Part shown: positions 21,804 to 30,671 of the stretch, piece after piece
Numbering within the stretch: the stretch's first letter is position 1
Layout of the letters: the number at the start of each line of letters is the position of its first letter
Assembly: GCA_024233135.1 (NCBI GenBank)
Contig: JACKPZ010000016.1
Location: 34,788-98,787 of the forward strand
Direction of reading: 5' to 3'
Length of the DNA: 64,000 nucleotides
DNA from: Akkermansiaceae bacterium
GTDB lineage: Bacteria > Verrucomicrobiota > Verrucomicrobiia > Verrucomicrobiales > Akkermansiaceae
The notes under the pieces: model-generated
What the model was told of the DNA's origin: nothing
Database searches by the model: none
The model's input: the letters and a program-made list of their open reading frames with translations, nothing else
Made by a program: the position numbers and the translations under genes

Positions 21804-23777
21804 CTACGGAGCGCCCTCGAGGGTGGCGACGGAGCTGATGCGGCGGAGTTCGAGGCTTCCGGACAAGGTGATGTCGGACTTGATGAGGCCGCGGATGGTC
21901 TCGGTGAAGGTGCCGGTGAGGCGGTCGGCGACGCCTTGTTCCGCGGCGAAGGTGAAGGACATCGTGCGGTTGACGTCCGGGCCCTTCGGCAGGTTCTGGT
22001 GGTAGGCGTGGCGGAACGGATTGCTGCGGTGGAACGGATCGAGATTCACCGTCGCGGTGACCGTTTGTCCGGCGCCGACAGAGCCGCTGGCATCGATGCT
22101 CAGGCGGTAGGCCTCCGCGAGTTTCGACGGGCGGATGGAGCTGGAGTTCAGGTATCCGGGCAGCAGCGTCGGGATGGTGGACTTGGCGGAGTTGATGGCC
22201 GAGCTGCTGTTGGCGATGAGCGTGTTGTCCGCGGCCGAGCGGATGGACGGGTCCTTGGCGAGTGCCGTTTGCAGCGATGTGGAGAGATTCGTGAGGAGCA
22301 GGAACTTGGGATCGTAGATCAGGTTCTGCTGGCTCTCGCCATCCAGCTTGCGCGGCATGTCGTAGGCGATCGAATCCAGCCGCACGCCAACCTTCTTGCC
22401 GTTGCGCTCCTTGATTCCCTCGAAAAACGGAATCCGCGCCGGATCGACCACCAGCACCCGCTCGGTGGGGACCTCGGGGTCCGCGGATTTCGTCTGCATC
22501 AGGGTGACCGAGGACAACAGACGGACCTGGCCGCCCGCGTCCGAGTGGAGGATCACGCGCAGCGGCGCGGTGCCGGACGAGGGGCGGGACGGAGCGCCGT
22601 CCTCGACGATGCTGGTGACGGAGTTCGCGATCACCTCGCCGACCCACAGGCCGGTGACCTCGCTGGCGGGCGTGCCGGCGACGATGCCCGAAGTTTGCTG
22701 AATCTCGCTGCGGACCGCGGTGACCGGAAGCCAGAACGAAGCGCCGGTGGCGGAGGTGCTGAGGCGGTAGAGATTCGTCCGCGGTGCGTCGTCCGGCCAG
22801 GAACGCAGCGCACCGATCGAGAGGGTCGCGGTTTTCTGGGTGGCGATGGTTTCCCCGAGCGAGGCGGAGGCGCCCGCGCCGGGGCTGGAGTCCACCTGGT
22901 TTCCGCGCAGGTAGGAAAGGCTGTCGGCGGCGGGCCGGACGACGTGCAGGGCGAGCCCGGTGTCCGAGCGGGAGATCAGGTCGAGCTCGGGCGAGACGCT
23001 GGTGGTGCCGAGGTTGGTGAAAACGATTTCCTCGAGGTCGAGTTCGAGTTCATCGACACCGCTGCCGACGCTCACCGCGTCGGACGGTCCGCCGAAGCCG
23101 AGCCTGCCGGTGCCGGCTCCATCGAAGCCGACGGCCACCGGGCCCATGTAGCTCGAAGGCCCGGAGCAATAGACCCAGTAGGCGCGGCCGGAAACCATGG
23201 ACGCGCTGCCGGTGACCTTCTGCCAGTTGCCGGTGGCGGAGTTGAGAGTGAAGATTTTCGAAACGGAATGTTTCGCGCCGGAGGGACCGAAGAACTGGTC
23301 GAAGGTCGGTGTGCCCTGGAGGCCGAAGCCGACGAGGTTGTAGCGGTCGGGATTCCACGTCGGGCGGAAGAAGCGGGCCTTGCCGGTGAGGGTGAGCGTG
23401 AAGTTGGCGGTGCCGGGAGCCACCTGGATCAGATAGGCGCGGTTGCCTTCGATGACGGGCAGGTCGTTTCCGCCGGACGGATCGACGCGTTTCCACTGCT
23501 GCCACTCGTCTTGGTTGAAGGTGCTGATGGAGCCGGGGTCTTCGGAAAAGAACTCGGCCAGACCGGCGAGCGGCTTGGGCGATGCGGCCATCTGGATGGC
23601 GGGATTCGTGAACACCGCGCCGGGCGCGAGCGGATTCCCGCCGCCATCGACCGGCTCGACCTCCAGCCAGACGGAGTTCCAGCCGGCGCTCAGGGTGACC
23701 GACTGGGTGGCGCTTTGGCCGTGGGCCAGCCCGCTGAGGGCCAGCGCGCCCGCCAGCAGTTTGAGAACGGATTTCAT
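21804..23777 (-). CDS. Secreted beta-rich protein of unknown function
   Basis: This 657-residue protein starts MKSVLKLLAGALALSGLAHGQS, a clear signal peptide. A second in-frame ATG seven codons upstream (23798) overlaps the stop of the preceding gene as ATGA, so coupled initiation there is also possible. The mature protein begins QSVTLSAGWNSVWLEVEP, followed by FTLTLTGKARFFRPTWNPDRYNLVGFGL and a motif-poor beta-rich body. I recognise this N-terminal pattern only as typical of verrucomicrobial secreted proteins and do not assign a function. The C-terminal part contains FTFAAEQGVADRLTGTFTETIRGLI, resembling a beta-sandwich. It sits between the NHL giant and the choice-of-anchor-D giant, 57 bp from the latter, so it probably belongs to the same transcription unit and surface structure. 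Confidence 0.72.
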   Translation of the reverse strand: MKSVLKLLAGALALSGLAHGQSATQSVTLSAGWNSVWLEVEPVDGGGNPLAPGAVFTNPAIQMAASPKPLAGLAEFFSEDPGSISTFNQDEWQQWKRVDPSGGNDLPVIEGNRAYLIQVAPGTANFTLTLTGKARFFRPTWNPDRYNLVGFGLQGTPTFDQFFGPSGAKHSVSKIFTLNSATGNWQKVTGSASMVSGRAYWVYCSGPSSYMGPVAVGFDGAGTGRLGFGGPSDAVSVGSGVDELELDLEEIVFTNLGTTSVSPELDLISRSDTGLALHVVRPAADSLSYLRGNQVDSSPGAGASASLGETIATQKTATLSIGALRSWPDDAPRTNLYRLSTSATGASFWLPVTAVRSEIQQTSGIVAGTPASEVTGLWVGEVIANSVTSIVEDGAPSRPSSGTAPLRVILHSDAGGQVRLLSSVTLMQTKSADPEVPTERVLVVDPARIPFFEGIKERNGKKVGVRLDSIAYDMPRKLDGESQQNLIYDPKFLLLTNLSTSLQTALAKDPSIRSAADNTLIANSSSAINSAKSTIPTLLPGYLNSSSIRPSKLAEAYRLSIDASGSVGAGQTVTATVNLDPFHRSNPFRHAYHQNLPKGPDVNRTMSFTFAAEQGVADRLTGTFTETIRGLIKSDITLSGSLELRRISSVATLEGAP

Positions 23778-23794
23778 GGTGGGTGAAAATGGGA

Positions 23795-26700
23795 TCATGG
23801 CTGCCGCTGGGTGACGTTGATGCGGAGGAACATGGGGCCGCCGGGTGTCGCGGGCAGGAAGGCCCGCACTTCCTGGGTGGTGCCGTCGTCGTTGAGGATC
23901 TGCTCGGTGAAGCCCAGCGGGCTCCAGTTCACGAGGTTGGTGGACCACTCGGGGATATAGTCGAGGTCGGTGGCGGCGAGCACCTTGGTGAAGGTGATGC
24001 CGAGTTCGCCGGAACCGAGATCCACCACCGGCATGCCGGAGCAGCAGGGGTCGAGCGGCTCGAGGTGGAAGGCGTATTTCAGCAGGTTGCAAACGCCGTC
24101 ATTGGCGGGCTCGGCCATGGCGCCGGCGATCGCCGGGTTCGTCGCATCCGCGCCGAACTTCATCGCCTGCCAGACGAGGAACGGCGCCCCGCCGAAGCTC
24201 AACGTGGCACCGACGCTGGTGCCGCCGCCGTTGGTGGCGATGGCGCGGAAATAATACGTCGCGGCAGGATCCAGGCCGGTCAGTTCGGCGGGGACCGCTT
24301 GGTCGGTCGCGCCCGTGAGACCGGAAGCGGCCTGCACGAGGACCTGTGTGGAAACAATCGTCCGCAAGGTGGCGTGGGCGGTTTCGCCGACGACGACTCC
24401 GCCGCTCGGTGTGGCGGCCAGCGAGATCGGTTGGTCGAATTGCGCGACCTCGCCGAGTCCGTCGTCCGGGCCCGCCACACCGGATCCGGCGAAGCTGCTG
24501 ACCACTCCCGCCGGGCTGATGGCGCGGATGCGATGGTTGCCGGTGTCCGCGACGAGCAGCGTGCCGTCGGCACGGAACGCGAGGCCGGACGGGCCCGAGA
24601 AACGGGCGGCGGCACCGGTGTCATCGACCATGCCGGAAACGGCGGCGGAGCCTGCGAACAATGTCGTCGTGCCGTTGGTCGCCACCTTGTGAATCGCGTG
24701 GCCGGATGCCTCGGTGACGTAGGCGGTGCCCGCCGCATCGATGGCGACGCCGAAGGGGCCGTCAAAGCCGCTCGCCAGCGTGCTGACCGTGCCGTCCGGG
24801 CCGACCTTGCGGATGCGGTTGTTTCCGCGGTCGGCGACGTGGAGCGTGCCGTTCGCGTTGATCGCGAGGCCGGACGGGAGGTTGAAACGGGCCGCGGCCG
24901 GCACGCCGTCGGTGAATCCCGGGCTGCCGAGGCCGGCGAAGGTGCTCACGGTTCCCGCCGCCGTGATCGCGCGGATGCGATGGTTGTTCGAGTCCGCGAC
25001 GTAAATCGTGCCGCCCGCGCCGACGACGATGCCGACCGGTTCGTTGAACTGCGCCGTCGTCCCCGGACCATCGGCAAACCCGGCGCTTCCGGTTCCCGCG
25101 AGCGTCGTCTCGACACCACCCGGGGTGATCTTGCGGATCCGGTGGTTCAGTGTGTCGGCGATGTAGAGATTTCCGGCGGCGTCGGTGGCGATGCCGGACG
25201 GCTGGGCGAGCGTCGCCGCCTGCGTGCCCACCGTGAACCCGTCGAACTCCGCATCCAGCGACCATTCGAACCACACATCCGTCGCGCTGCCCATCGGGTT
25301 CACCGAGGCGTTGAGGGTGGCCGTCGGCCCGGTGATGTCGGTGGCGTCGAGCGTGGTCACCGCCGGCGGATCGAGCACCAGACCGGTGACCGGAAACGTG
25401 AAGGTCGTCTGGTCCGGCGCGTCGCTGTGGATCGTGACGTCACCCGCATACTCGCCGGCGCTGACGGCGCTCAGCGAAACATCGAGCGCGAGCGTGTCGA
25501 GCGGGGCGATCTGCCACGGACCCGCCGCCATCTGATAGCCGGCGGGAAGATCGATCGAGGAAACATTCAGCGTGAAGTTTCCGGGATTCGACAAGGTGAT
25601 CTGGCGGACGACCGGCTGACCCGTCGGCGTGTTTCCGAAATCGAGCGCATCGACCTGCCCGTCTTCGATCGCCGTGCTTCCGCTGGCCACCGTGATGCCC
25701 GCCTGCGGGGTGGTGAATTCGAGCGATTCGCCCGTCACCGTGCCGCGGTAGTTGGTGGCTGTCGTGCCGAAGTAGTAGGTGGAATTCGGCAGCAACGGTT
25801 GGTCGATGTCCGCGGAAACGAGCCGCTCGCCGGTGCCGGTGGGCCGCGGGTCGACCGTCACGGTCGGCAGCTCGTCGGCCCGCGCGATGGTCCGCAGCGA
25901 TCCCCCTTGGGAAACGAACATCCGGCCCGCGGCGTCGATCCCGATGCCCGCGGGCGAGCTGAACTGCGCGGCGGTGGCGGGATACAGCCCGTTGCCGGCG
26001 GTCGGCGTGTCGACCGTCCCGTCGATGCCCGACCCGGCGAGCGTCGTCACGGTTCCGTCGATTTCCACGCGGCGGACGCGGTGGTTCCCGGTGTCGGAAA
26101 CGAAGACCTTGTCGTCCTCATCGAGCGCGATTCCCTGCGGCGACGAGAAATCCCCCGGGCTGCCGTCACCCGCGATGGTGAAGACATTGCCGGAGAAAAC
26201 GAGGCGCGCGGCGTGGTTGCCGGTATCCGCGACCCAGACGTGGGTGCCCGGTCCGTCGACCGCGATGCCGCGCGGCGAGGAAAATTGCGCCAGTCCCGCG
26301 GCTCCGTCCGTGGTGAGTCCGGAGATTCCGGTGCCCGCGAGGGTGCTCACCTGTCCGGTGGCGGCGGAGATTTCGCGGATGCGGTGGTTTCCACTGTCCG
26401 CGACGAAAACGTTGCCCGCGGCATCGACCGCGACGTCCGCCGGGTAGAGGAACAGCGCCGCGTTCGCCGCGCCGTCTCCGAAACCCGCCACGCCCGAACC
26501 GGCGAGGGTGCTCACCGCGCCGCCCGGGGTGATCTTGCGGATGCGGTGGTTGAATTCGTCGGCGACGTAGAGGTTTCCGCTGCCGTCGATGGCAAGCCCC
26601 GCCGGGTTCTCAAACTGGGCGGCCGTGCCGTTGCCGTCGGCGAATCCCGCCACTCCGGAACCGGCGAAGGTGCTGACGACACCGGACTCCGAGATATGCA

Positions 26701-29287
26701 AAATGCGATGGTTTCCGCGGTCCGCGACGTAGGCGCCGCCGCTGCCGTCGGGCGCGACGCCGGACAGCCCGCTGAGTCCCGATGCGAGCGTGCCGACTCC
26801 CCAGGGAGCCAGCAGTTCCGGGTCGGTCGAGTAGCGGAAGACCACGGTGGTCGCGCTGTTTTTCGGATCGACGGTGGCGTTGAGCCGCGCGGAGGTGGGT
26901 GTCAGATCGTCCGCCGCTTCGGTGGTGAGAAGCGGGAGTTCGTAGAGCACGAAACTCATGCCGATGCTCTGGATCGAGCCGGTGCCGGAGGAGACCCAGC
27001 GGATGTAATACGTCGCTCCGGGATCCAGCCCGAGGGTGGCGGCGTAGATCGTCGCGCTCACCTGCTGGCCCGCGGTGTTGATGTCACCGACGTTGAGGGA
27101 GGAAATGATCTCCGTGTTTTCGACGACCACGCGGCGGAGCACGTGGTTTCCGCTGTCGGCGACGATCAGGTTGCCATCGAGCGCGACCATCAGGCCGGTC
27201 GGCGCGTGGAACTCGGCGCTGTCGGATTTCCCGTTGGTGAAACCGATGGTCCCGGTGCCCGCCACGGTGGTCACCTCGGCGGCGGCGGTGATCCGGCGGA
27301 TCCGCGCGTTCTCCTCGTCCGCCACGTAAAGGCTGCCCGCGCCGTCGGTCGCAAGACCGGACGGGGAGTCGAATTGGGCCGCCGTTCCGGTGCCGTCCGC
27401 GAAGCCTTCGGACGACCCGGCGAAAGTGCTCACCTCGCTGGCGAGCGCGCCACCGGAGGTGATCTCGCGGATGCGGTGGTTGCCGGTGTCCGCCACGTAA
27501 AGCGTGCTGCCGACGACGAGCACGTCCCTCGGGCTGTCAAACTCCGCGCTCAGCGGACTGGTCGAGTCGGCATACCCGACGGCTCCGGAACCGGCCCAGG
27601 TGCTCACTCCGCCGGCCGGCGTGATCTTGCGGATGCGGTGGTTGAGCGCATCGGCCACGAAAACGTTGCCGTCGTCGTCGCAGGAGACTCCGTAGGGATA
27701 GTTGAAGCGGGCCGCGGAGCCCGGCTGGTTCAGGAAACCGGCGTTTCCGGGACTGTTCGGACCGGCCAGGGTTTCCACCATCCACACGCCCCCCTCGACG
27801 CTCGGGCGGACGATCTTGCAGATCCGGTGGTTGAAGGTGTCGGCGACGTAGAGGTTGTCGTCCGGCCCCACGGCGATGGCGGAGGGAAACGAAAACCTCG
27901 CGTCCGGGCCCGGGCCGTTCGCCAGTCCCGAGAAGGTGCCACCGCCGGCGATGGTGACCATGGTTCCGTCCGGCAGGATCTGGCGGATCCGGTGGTTTCC
28001 GGGATCGGCGACGAAGATGTTGCCCTGCGCGTCCCCGGCGACGGCCGCCGGAAACCCGAATTTCCCGCTGGTGCGGAAACCGTCCAGAAACCCGGCCACT
28101 CCCGTGCCGGCGAAGGTGCCCACCACCGGCCGGAACAACGGGTCGGTCGAGAGTTCGAATGCCCCCGCCGTGTCGTCGATCGGCACGCGGGTGTGAAGCG
28201 CCAGCCCGTCCGGGTTGTAATCGCCCACCTCGGCCTCGACCGCGCCGATGTCGGACGCCGCGCCGAGTCCCCGCGGAAACCCGCGCTGGTCGGTGGCGAG
28301 GCTTTCATCGGCACCGTGATCGATCGCCGGCGAGTCCGGCTGGGGCGGCATCGTGAGCGTCGGGCCGCCGTAGTTTCCGAGCGGGGCGAGCCGCGGATCG
28401 CCGCCGGTGACATTGGACGAGGAAACGGTGAAGGGGCCGAAGAAATTGGCGCTTTCCGGCGCGGTGTTGCCGGCGACGATCGAGCTGCGGAGCGTCAGCG
28501 CGCTGCCGAAATCGTTGTAGATGCCGCCACCCTTGTTCCCCGCATGGTTTTCCGTGAGCGTGGCGTGGATCAGCGTCAGCGGGCTGGTGTGGTAGATGCC
28601 GCCGCCGAAGAGCACCGCGGTGTTTCCGGTGACGGTGGAGTTGGTGAGCACAAGGTCGCCGGAGCTCGCGCTGTAGATGCCGCCGCCGAGCGAACCGGCG
28701 CTGTTGCCGTTCACCGTGCTGCGGATCACCTCCAGGCTGCCGGTGCTGGAAATCCCGCCGCCGTAGTTCACCGCCGCGCTGTCGGAAACCATGCAGTCCT
28801 CCAGCTTCGTGTGGCCCGCGTTGTAGATCGCCCCGCCGAAGCCGTTGGCCGCCGCGCCCGCGCTGTTGCCGCCTTCGAGCGTGAGTTTCCTGAGCGTCAG
28901 GTCGCCGGACGCGGTCACGGAAACCAAGCGGGTCGCAGCGTTTCCGGAAATCGTCACGCCGCTGGCGATCGCGCTGGCATCCAGGGTGAGCTCCTTGTCC
29001 AGCACCAGCTCGCTCGACAAGGTGATGGTGTGCGACAGATCGGTGAAGACGCCCGGCGAAAAGTCGATCACGTTGCCCGGTCCGGCCGTCACAATCGCCT
29101 GCCGCAGCGTGCCTGGGCCGCTGTCAGCCGCACTGGTGACCGTGATGTCCGCCGCGCCCGCGACCATCGGCAGGACACCGCAGAGAAGGCCGGCCGCCAT
29201 ACCGCGGAGTCTCGTTCCCGGCTGTCCCGCCCGGAGGATGGTGTGGAGATTGCAATGGATCCGAGAGGACCGGATAACGCGTTTCAT
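23795..29287 (-). CDS. NHL-propeller giant: parallel beta-helix plus three six-bladed propellers
   Basis: This protein has 1,830 residues from ATG 29287 (MKRVIRSSRIHCNLHTILRAG...LLCGVLPMVAGA), chosen because the signal peptide starts there; an upstream start at 29377 adds 30 unlikely residues. Residues ~45-350 form a choice-of-anchor-Q right-handed beta-helix (GTLRQAI, GGAIYNAG, GGGIYSASSG, ending DIGAVEAE). After that come 18 NHL-type blades of the form GNLYVADxxNHRI, arranged six, six and six. Each set follows a short strand motif (STDP or SLDA) and is followed by an FN3-like half (LDPAATYYFRAIATN). A choice-of-anchor-D segment lies between sets two and three. The tail IPEWSTNLVNWSPLGF...MFLRINVTQR is the common C-terminus of verrucomicrobial exported proteins. 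It is the first gene of the 29-kb cluster. Extracellular protein- or ligand-binding is inferred from the NHL family; no catalytic motif is visible. Confidence 0.85.
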   Translation of the reverse strand: MKRVIRSSRIHCNLHTILRAGQPGTRLRGMAAGLLCGVLPMVAGAADITVTSAADSGPGTLRQAIVTAGPGNVIDFSPGVFTDLSHTITLSSELVLDKELTLDASAIASGVTISGNAATRLVSVTASGDLTLRKLTLEGGNSAGAAANGFGGAIYNAGHTKLEDCMVSDSAAVNYGGGISSTGSLEVIRSTVNGNSAGSLGGGIYSASSGDLVLTNSTVTGNTAVLFGGGIYHTSPLTLIHATLTENHAGNKGGGIYNDFGSALTLRSSIVAGNTAPESANFFGPFTVSSSNVTGGDPRLAPLGNYGGPTLTMPPQPDSPAIDHGADESLATDQRGFPRGLGAASDIGAVEAEVGDYNPDGLALHTRVPIDDTAGAFELSTDPLFRPVVGTFAGTGVAGFLDGFRTSGKFGFPAAVAGDAQGNIFVADPGNHRIRQILPDGTMVTIAGGGTFSGLANGPGPDARFSFPSAIAVGPDDNLYVADTFNHRICKIVRPSVEGGVWMVETLAGPNSPGNAGFLNQPGSAARFNYPYGVSCDDDGNVFVADALNHRIRKITPAGGVSTWAGSGAVGYADSTSPLSAEFDSPRDVLVVGSTLYVADTGNHRIREITSGGALASEVSTFAGSSEGFADGTGTAAQFDSPSGLATDGAGSLYVADEENARIRRITAAAEVTTVAGTGTIGFTNGKSDSAEFHAPTGLMVALDGNLIVADSGNHVLRRVVVENTEIISSLNVGDINTAGQQVSATIYAATLGLDPGATYYIRWVSSGTGSIQSIGMSFVLYELPLLTTEAADDLTPTSARLNATVDPKNSATTVVFRYSTDPELLAPWGVGTLASGLSGLSGVAPDGSGGAYVADRGNHRILHISESGVVSTFAGSGVAGFADGNGTAAQFENPAGLAIDGSGNLYVADEFNHRIRKITPGGAVSTLAGSGVAGFGDGAANAALFLYPADVAVDAAGNVFVADSGNHRIREISAATGQVSTLAGTGISGLTTDGAAGLAQFSSPRGIAVDGPGTHVWVADTGNHAARLVFSGNVFTIAGDGSPGDFSSPQGIALDEDDKVFVSDTGNHRVRRVEIDGTVTTLAGSGIDGTVDTPTAGNGLYPATAAQFSSPAGIGIDAAGRMFVSQGGSLRTIARADELPTVTVDPRPTGTGERLVSADIDQPLLPNSTYYFGTTATNYRGTVTGESLEFTTPQAGITVASGSTAIEDGQVDALDFGNTPTGQPVVRQITLSNPGNFTLNVSSIDLPAGYQMAAGPWQIAPLDTLALDVSLSAVSAGEYAGDVTIHSDAPDQTTFTFPVTGLVLDPPAVTTLDATDITGPTATLNASVNPMGSATDVWFEWSLDAEFDGFTVGTQAATLAQPSGIATDAAGNLYIADTLNHRIRKITPGGVETTLAGTGSAGFADGPGTTAQFNEPVGIVVGAGGTIYVADSNNHRIRAITAAGTVSTFAGLGSPGFTDGVPAAARFNLPSGLAINANGTLHVADRGNNRIRKVGPDGTVSTLASGFDGPFGVAIDAAGTAYVTEASGHAIHKVATNGTTTLFAGSAAVSGMVDDTGAAARFSGPSGLAFRADGTLLVADTGNHRIRAISPAGVVSSFAGSGVAGPDDGLGEVAQFDQPISLAATPSGGVVVGETAHATLRTIVSTQVLVQAASGLTGATDQAVPAELTGLDPAATYYFRAIATNGGGTSVGATLSFGGAPFLVWQAMKFGADATNPAIAGAMAEPANDGVCNLLKYAFHLEPLDPCCSGMPVVDLGSGELGITFTKVLAATDLDYIPEWSTNLVNWSPLGFTEQILNDDGTTQEVRAFLPATPGGPMFLRINVTQRQP

Positions 29288-29585
29288 CTGTAGGGTGGGT
29301 CGACCTGCCGGAAGGGATTTCCAAGCCGGTCCATTGGTGGAAATCGCGGGGTGTTGGAACCCTTTGACCTCACTCATCGGGATTCCGAAGCCGCGGCCCG
29401 GAAATAATGCGCGCTATGGATGCCAGAGACCCTTAATATTGACCACTTAAAAGTAAGATTTGCTTAAACATATTCTGATAGTATTGATTATCAGGGTTTT
29501 GCAACTTGTCATCGGATCAGCTCCGCCGCGCCGACACATTCCTTTCCTTCGCATATTTTGCTACACCGGGGATCGGTCGGCTGAA
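29288..29585. other. Intergenic region between menE end and exported-protein cluster
   Basis: No credible coding sequence lies here. The part nearest the NHL giant (29288-29430) has average GC. It is followed by a markedly AT-rich island (29431-29520) and then about 65 bp leading to the menE stop. Both flanking genes run on the minus strand, so this interval must hold the menE 3' end and the promoter of the downstream exported cluster. No strong rho-independent terminator for menE is evident. Confidence 0.6.
29431..29520 (-). promoter_or_regulatory. AT-rich candidate promoter/operator island
   Basis: About 90 bp of strongly AT-rich DNA stands out in an otherwise GC-rich window. It contains an inverted repeat at 29475-29494 (CTGATA, 8-bp spacer, TATCAG). 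On the minus strand TTGCAA at about 29510-29505 could serve as a -35 element with a weak -10 some 17 bp downstream inside the repeat; a second possible -10 is TATTAA near 29435. It is the only large non-coding gap upstream of the six-gene exported cluster. Promoter function is inferred; a bend, terminator remnant or UP-like element is possible. Confidence 0.4.
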
Positions 29586-30671
29586 TCAGGCGCGGTTCCG
29601 AATCATCTCCGCCAACGCCTTGCGACGGATCTTCCCGAGCTCACCGAACGGCAGGAAATCCACCCGCACCGGAGGCCCGAGCCTGCGGAATCCGGGTGCC
29701 AGCCGCTGGTAGCAGGCGAGCGTGGTTTCGATGACCCGCGGGTCCACGGTGGCGAGAAACACCGGCACCAACCGGTGCTCCGTGCGTTCGTCCGGAACGG
29801 CCGCCACCGCGAAGTCGGAGTGCGCGAGCCGGCCATTTGATAGCAGAGCAAGTTCACGCTCAATGGCCTCGGGATCCACAAGCTCGCCGAGCACTTTCAC
29901 CAGTGAGTCGAGCCGACCCAGCGGTGTCAGCCCGCGCCCGGCCAGCTCCGCGCGGTCGGATGTCGTGTGCCAGTCGGCCGCACGCGGTGTGAAGATCCCG
30001 CCGACCACGTAGCCGGAGAAGAGCGCCGGTCCGGAGATGGAAAGCGCGCCGTCCTCCCCCACCCTCGCGTCCCAGATGGGCAGCAGCGGGATCGGCGCCG
30101 GCTCGTACGGCGAACCGAGGTCCGCGGGTTCCTGGGTCGCGATCTGGGAACCCGCCTCGGTCATCCCGTAGCTGGCGAGCACCGGCCAGCCTAGCTCCCT
30201 GGCCCGTTGGCCGGTCTGCCGGTCCAGATGACCGCCGCCCACGACGATCGCCTTCAGCGATTCGGGCGCGATCCGGCCGGATGCCACCAGATCGTGCACC
30301 TGGGTCGGCACCAGCGAGGTGTGGGTGACTTCGTTTTCCTCCAGCCAGTTGGCGAAGGTTTCCGCGTCCCAGCGGCTTTCGAACTGATGGAAACGACAAC
30401 CCGCCTCGAAGGCCCGCGCCGCCACGCCGAAGCCGCCGACATGCCGTGTCGGCAGGGCGAGGCCCCAGCAGGACTCCGCCGTCACGCCGAGGTGGCGGTT
30501 CACCGCGGCCGCGGAAACCTGCAGCGCGGATTTCGAGAGAGCGACCTGTTTCGGAACTCCCGAGCTGCCGGATGTTTCGAAAAGCACGTGTCCCGCCAGC
30601 CGCGGATCGCCGGGCAACGCCGGAGTCTCGTCGTCCCAGAAGTCGCGGCGGGTCAGTAGAGTCGCGTCCAT
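29586..30671 (-). CDS. menE: o-succinylbenzoate-CoA ligase
   Basis: This 361-residue AMP-forming ligase activates o-succinylbenzoate with CoA in menaquinone synthesis. Visible family signatures are the P-loop-like adenylation motif (FETSGSSGVPKQVALS, near residue 37), ASYGMTEAGSQIAT, the hinge region LTPLGRLDSLVKVLGELVDPEAIE and the C-terminal catalytic-lysine region FGELGKIRRKAL. It is shorter than many MenE proteins (450-490 residues), lacking part of the N-terminal region, as seen in other compact MenE enzymes. The start MDATLLTRRDFWDDE at 30671 was chosen because homologous sequence begins there; further upstream the frame is the shadow of menC. It overlaps the menC 3' end by 19 bp, consistent with coupled translation in a menA-menC-menE unit. 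Confidence 0.88.
   Translation of the reverse strand: MDATLLTRRDFWDDETPALPGDPRLAGHVLFETSGSSGVPKQVALSKSALQVSAAAVNRHLGVTAESCWGLALPTRHVGGFGVAARAFEAGCRFHQFESRWDAETFANWLEENEVTHTSLVPTQVHDLVASGRIAPESLKAIVVGGGHLDRQTGQRARELGWPVLASYGMTEAGSQIATQEPADLGSPYEPAPIPLLPIWDARVGEDGALSISGPALFSGYVVGGIFTPRAADWHTTSDRAELAGRGLTPLGRLDSLVKVLGELVDPEAIERELALLSNGRLAHSDFAVAAVPDERTEHRLVPVFLATVDPRVIETTLACYQRLAPGFRRLGPPVRVDFLPFGELGKIRRKALAEMIRNRA

Noticed and set aside
23783..29293. 1,836-codon plus-strand open frame opposite the NHL giant
   Set aside because: Repetitive ADAVV/RDEN-type sequence simply mirrors the NHL blades on the other strand; no signal peptide or domain is recognisable.
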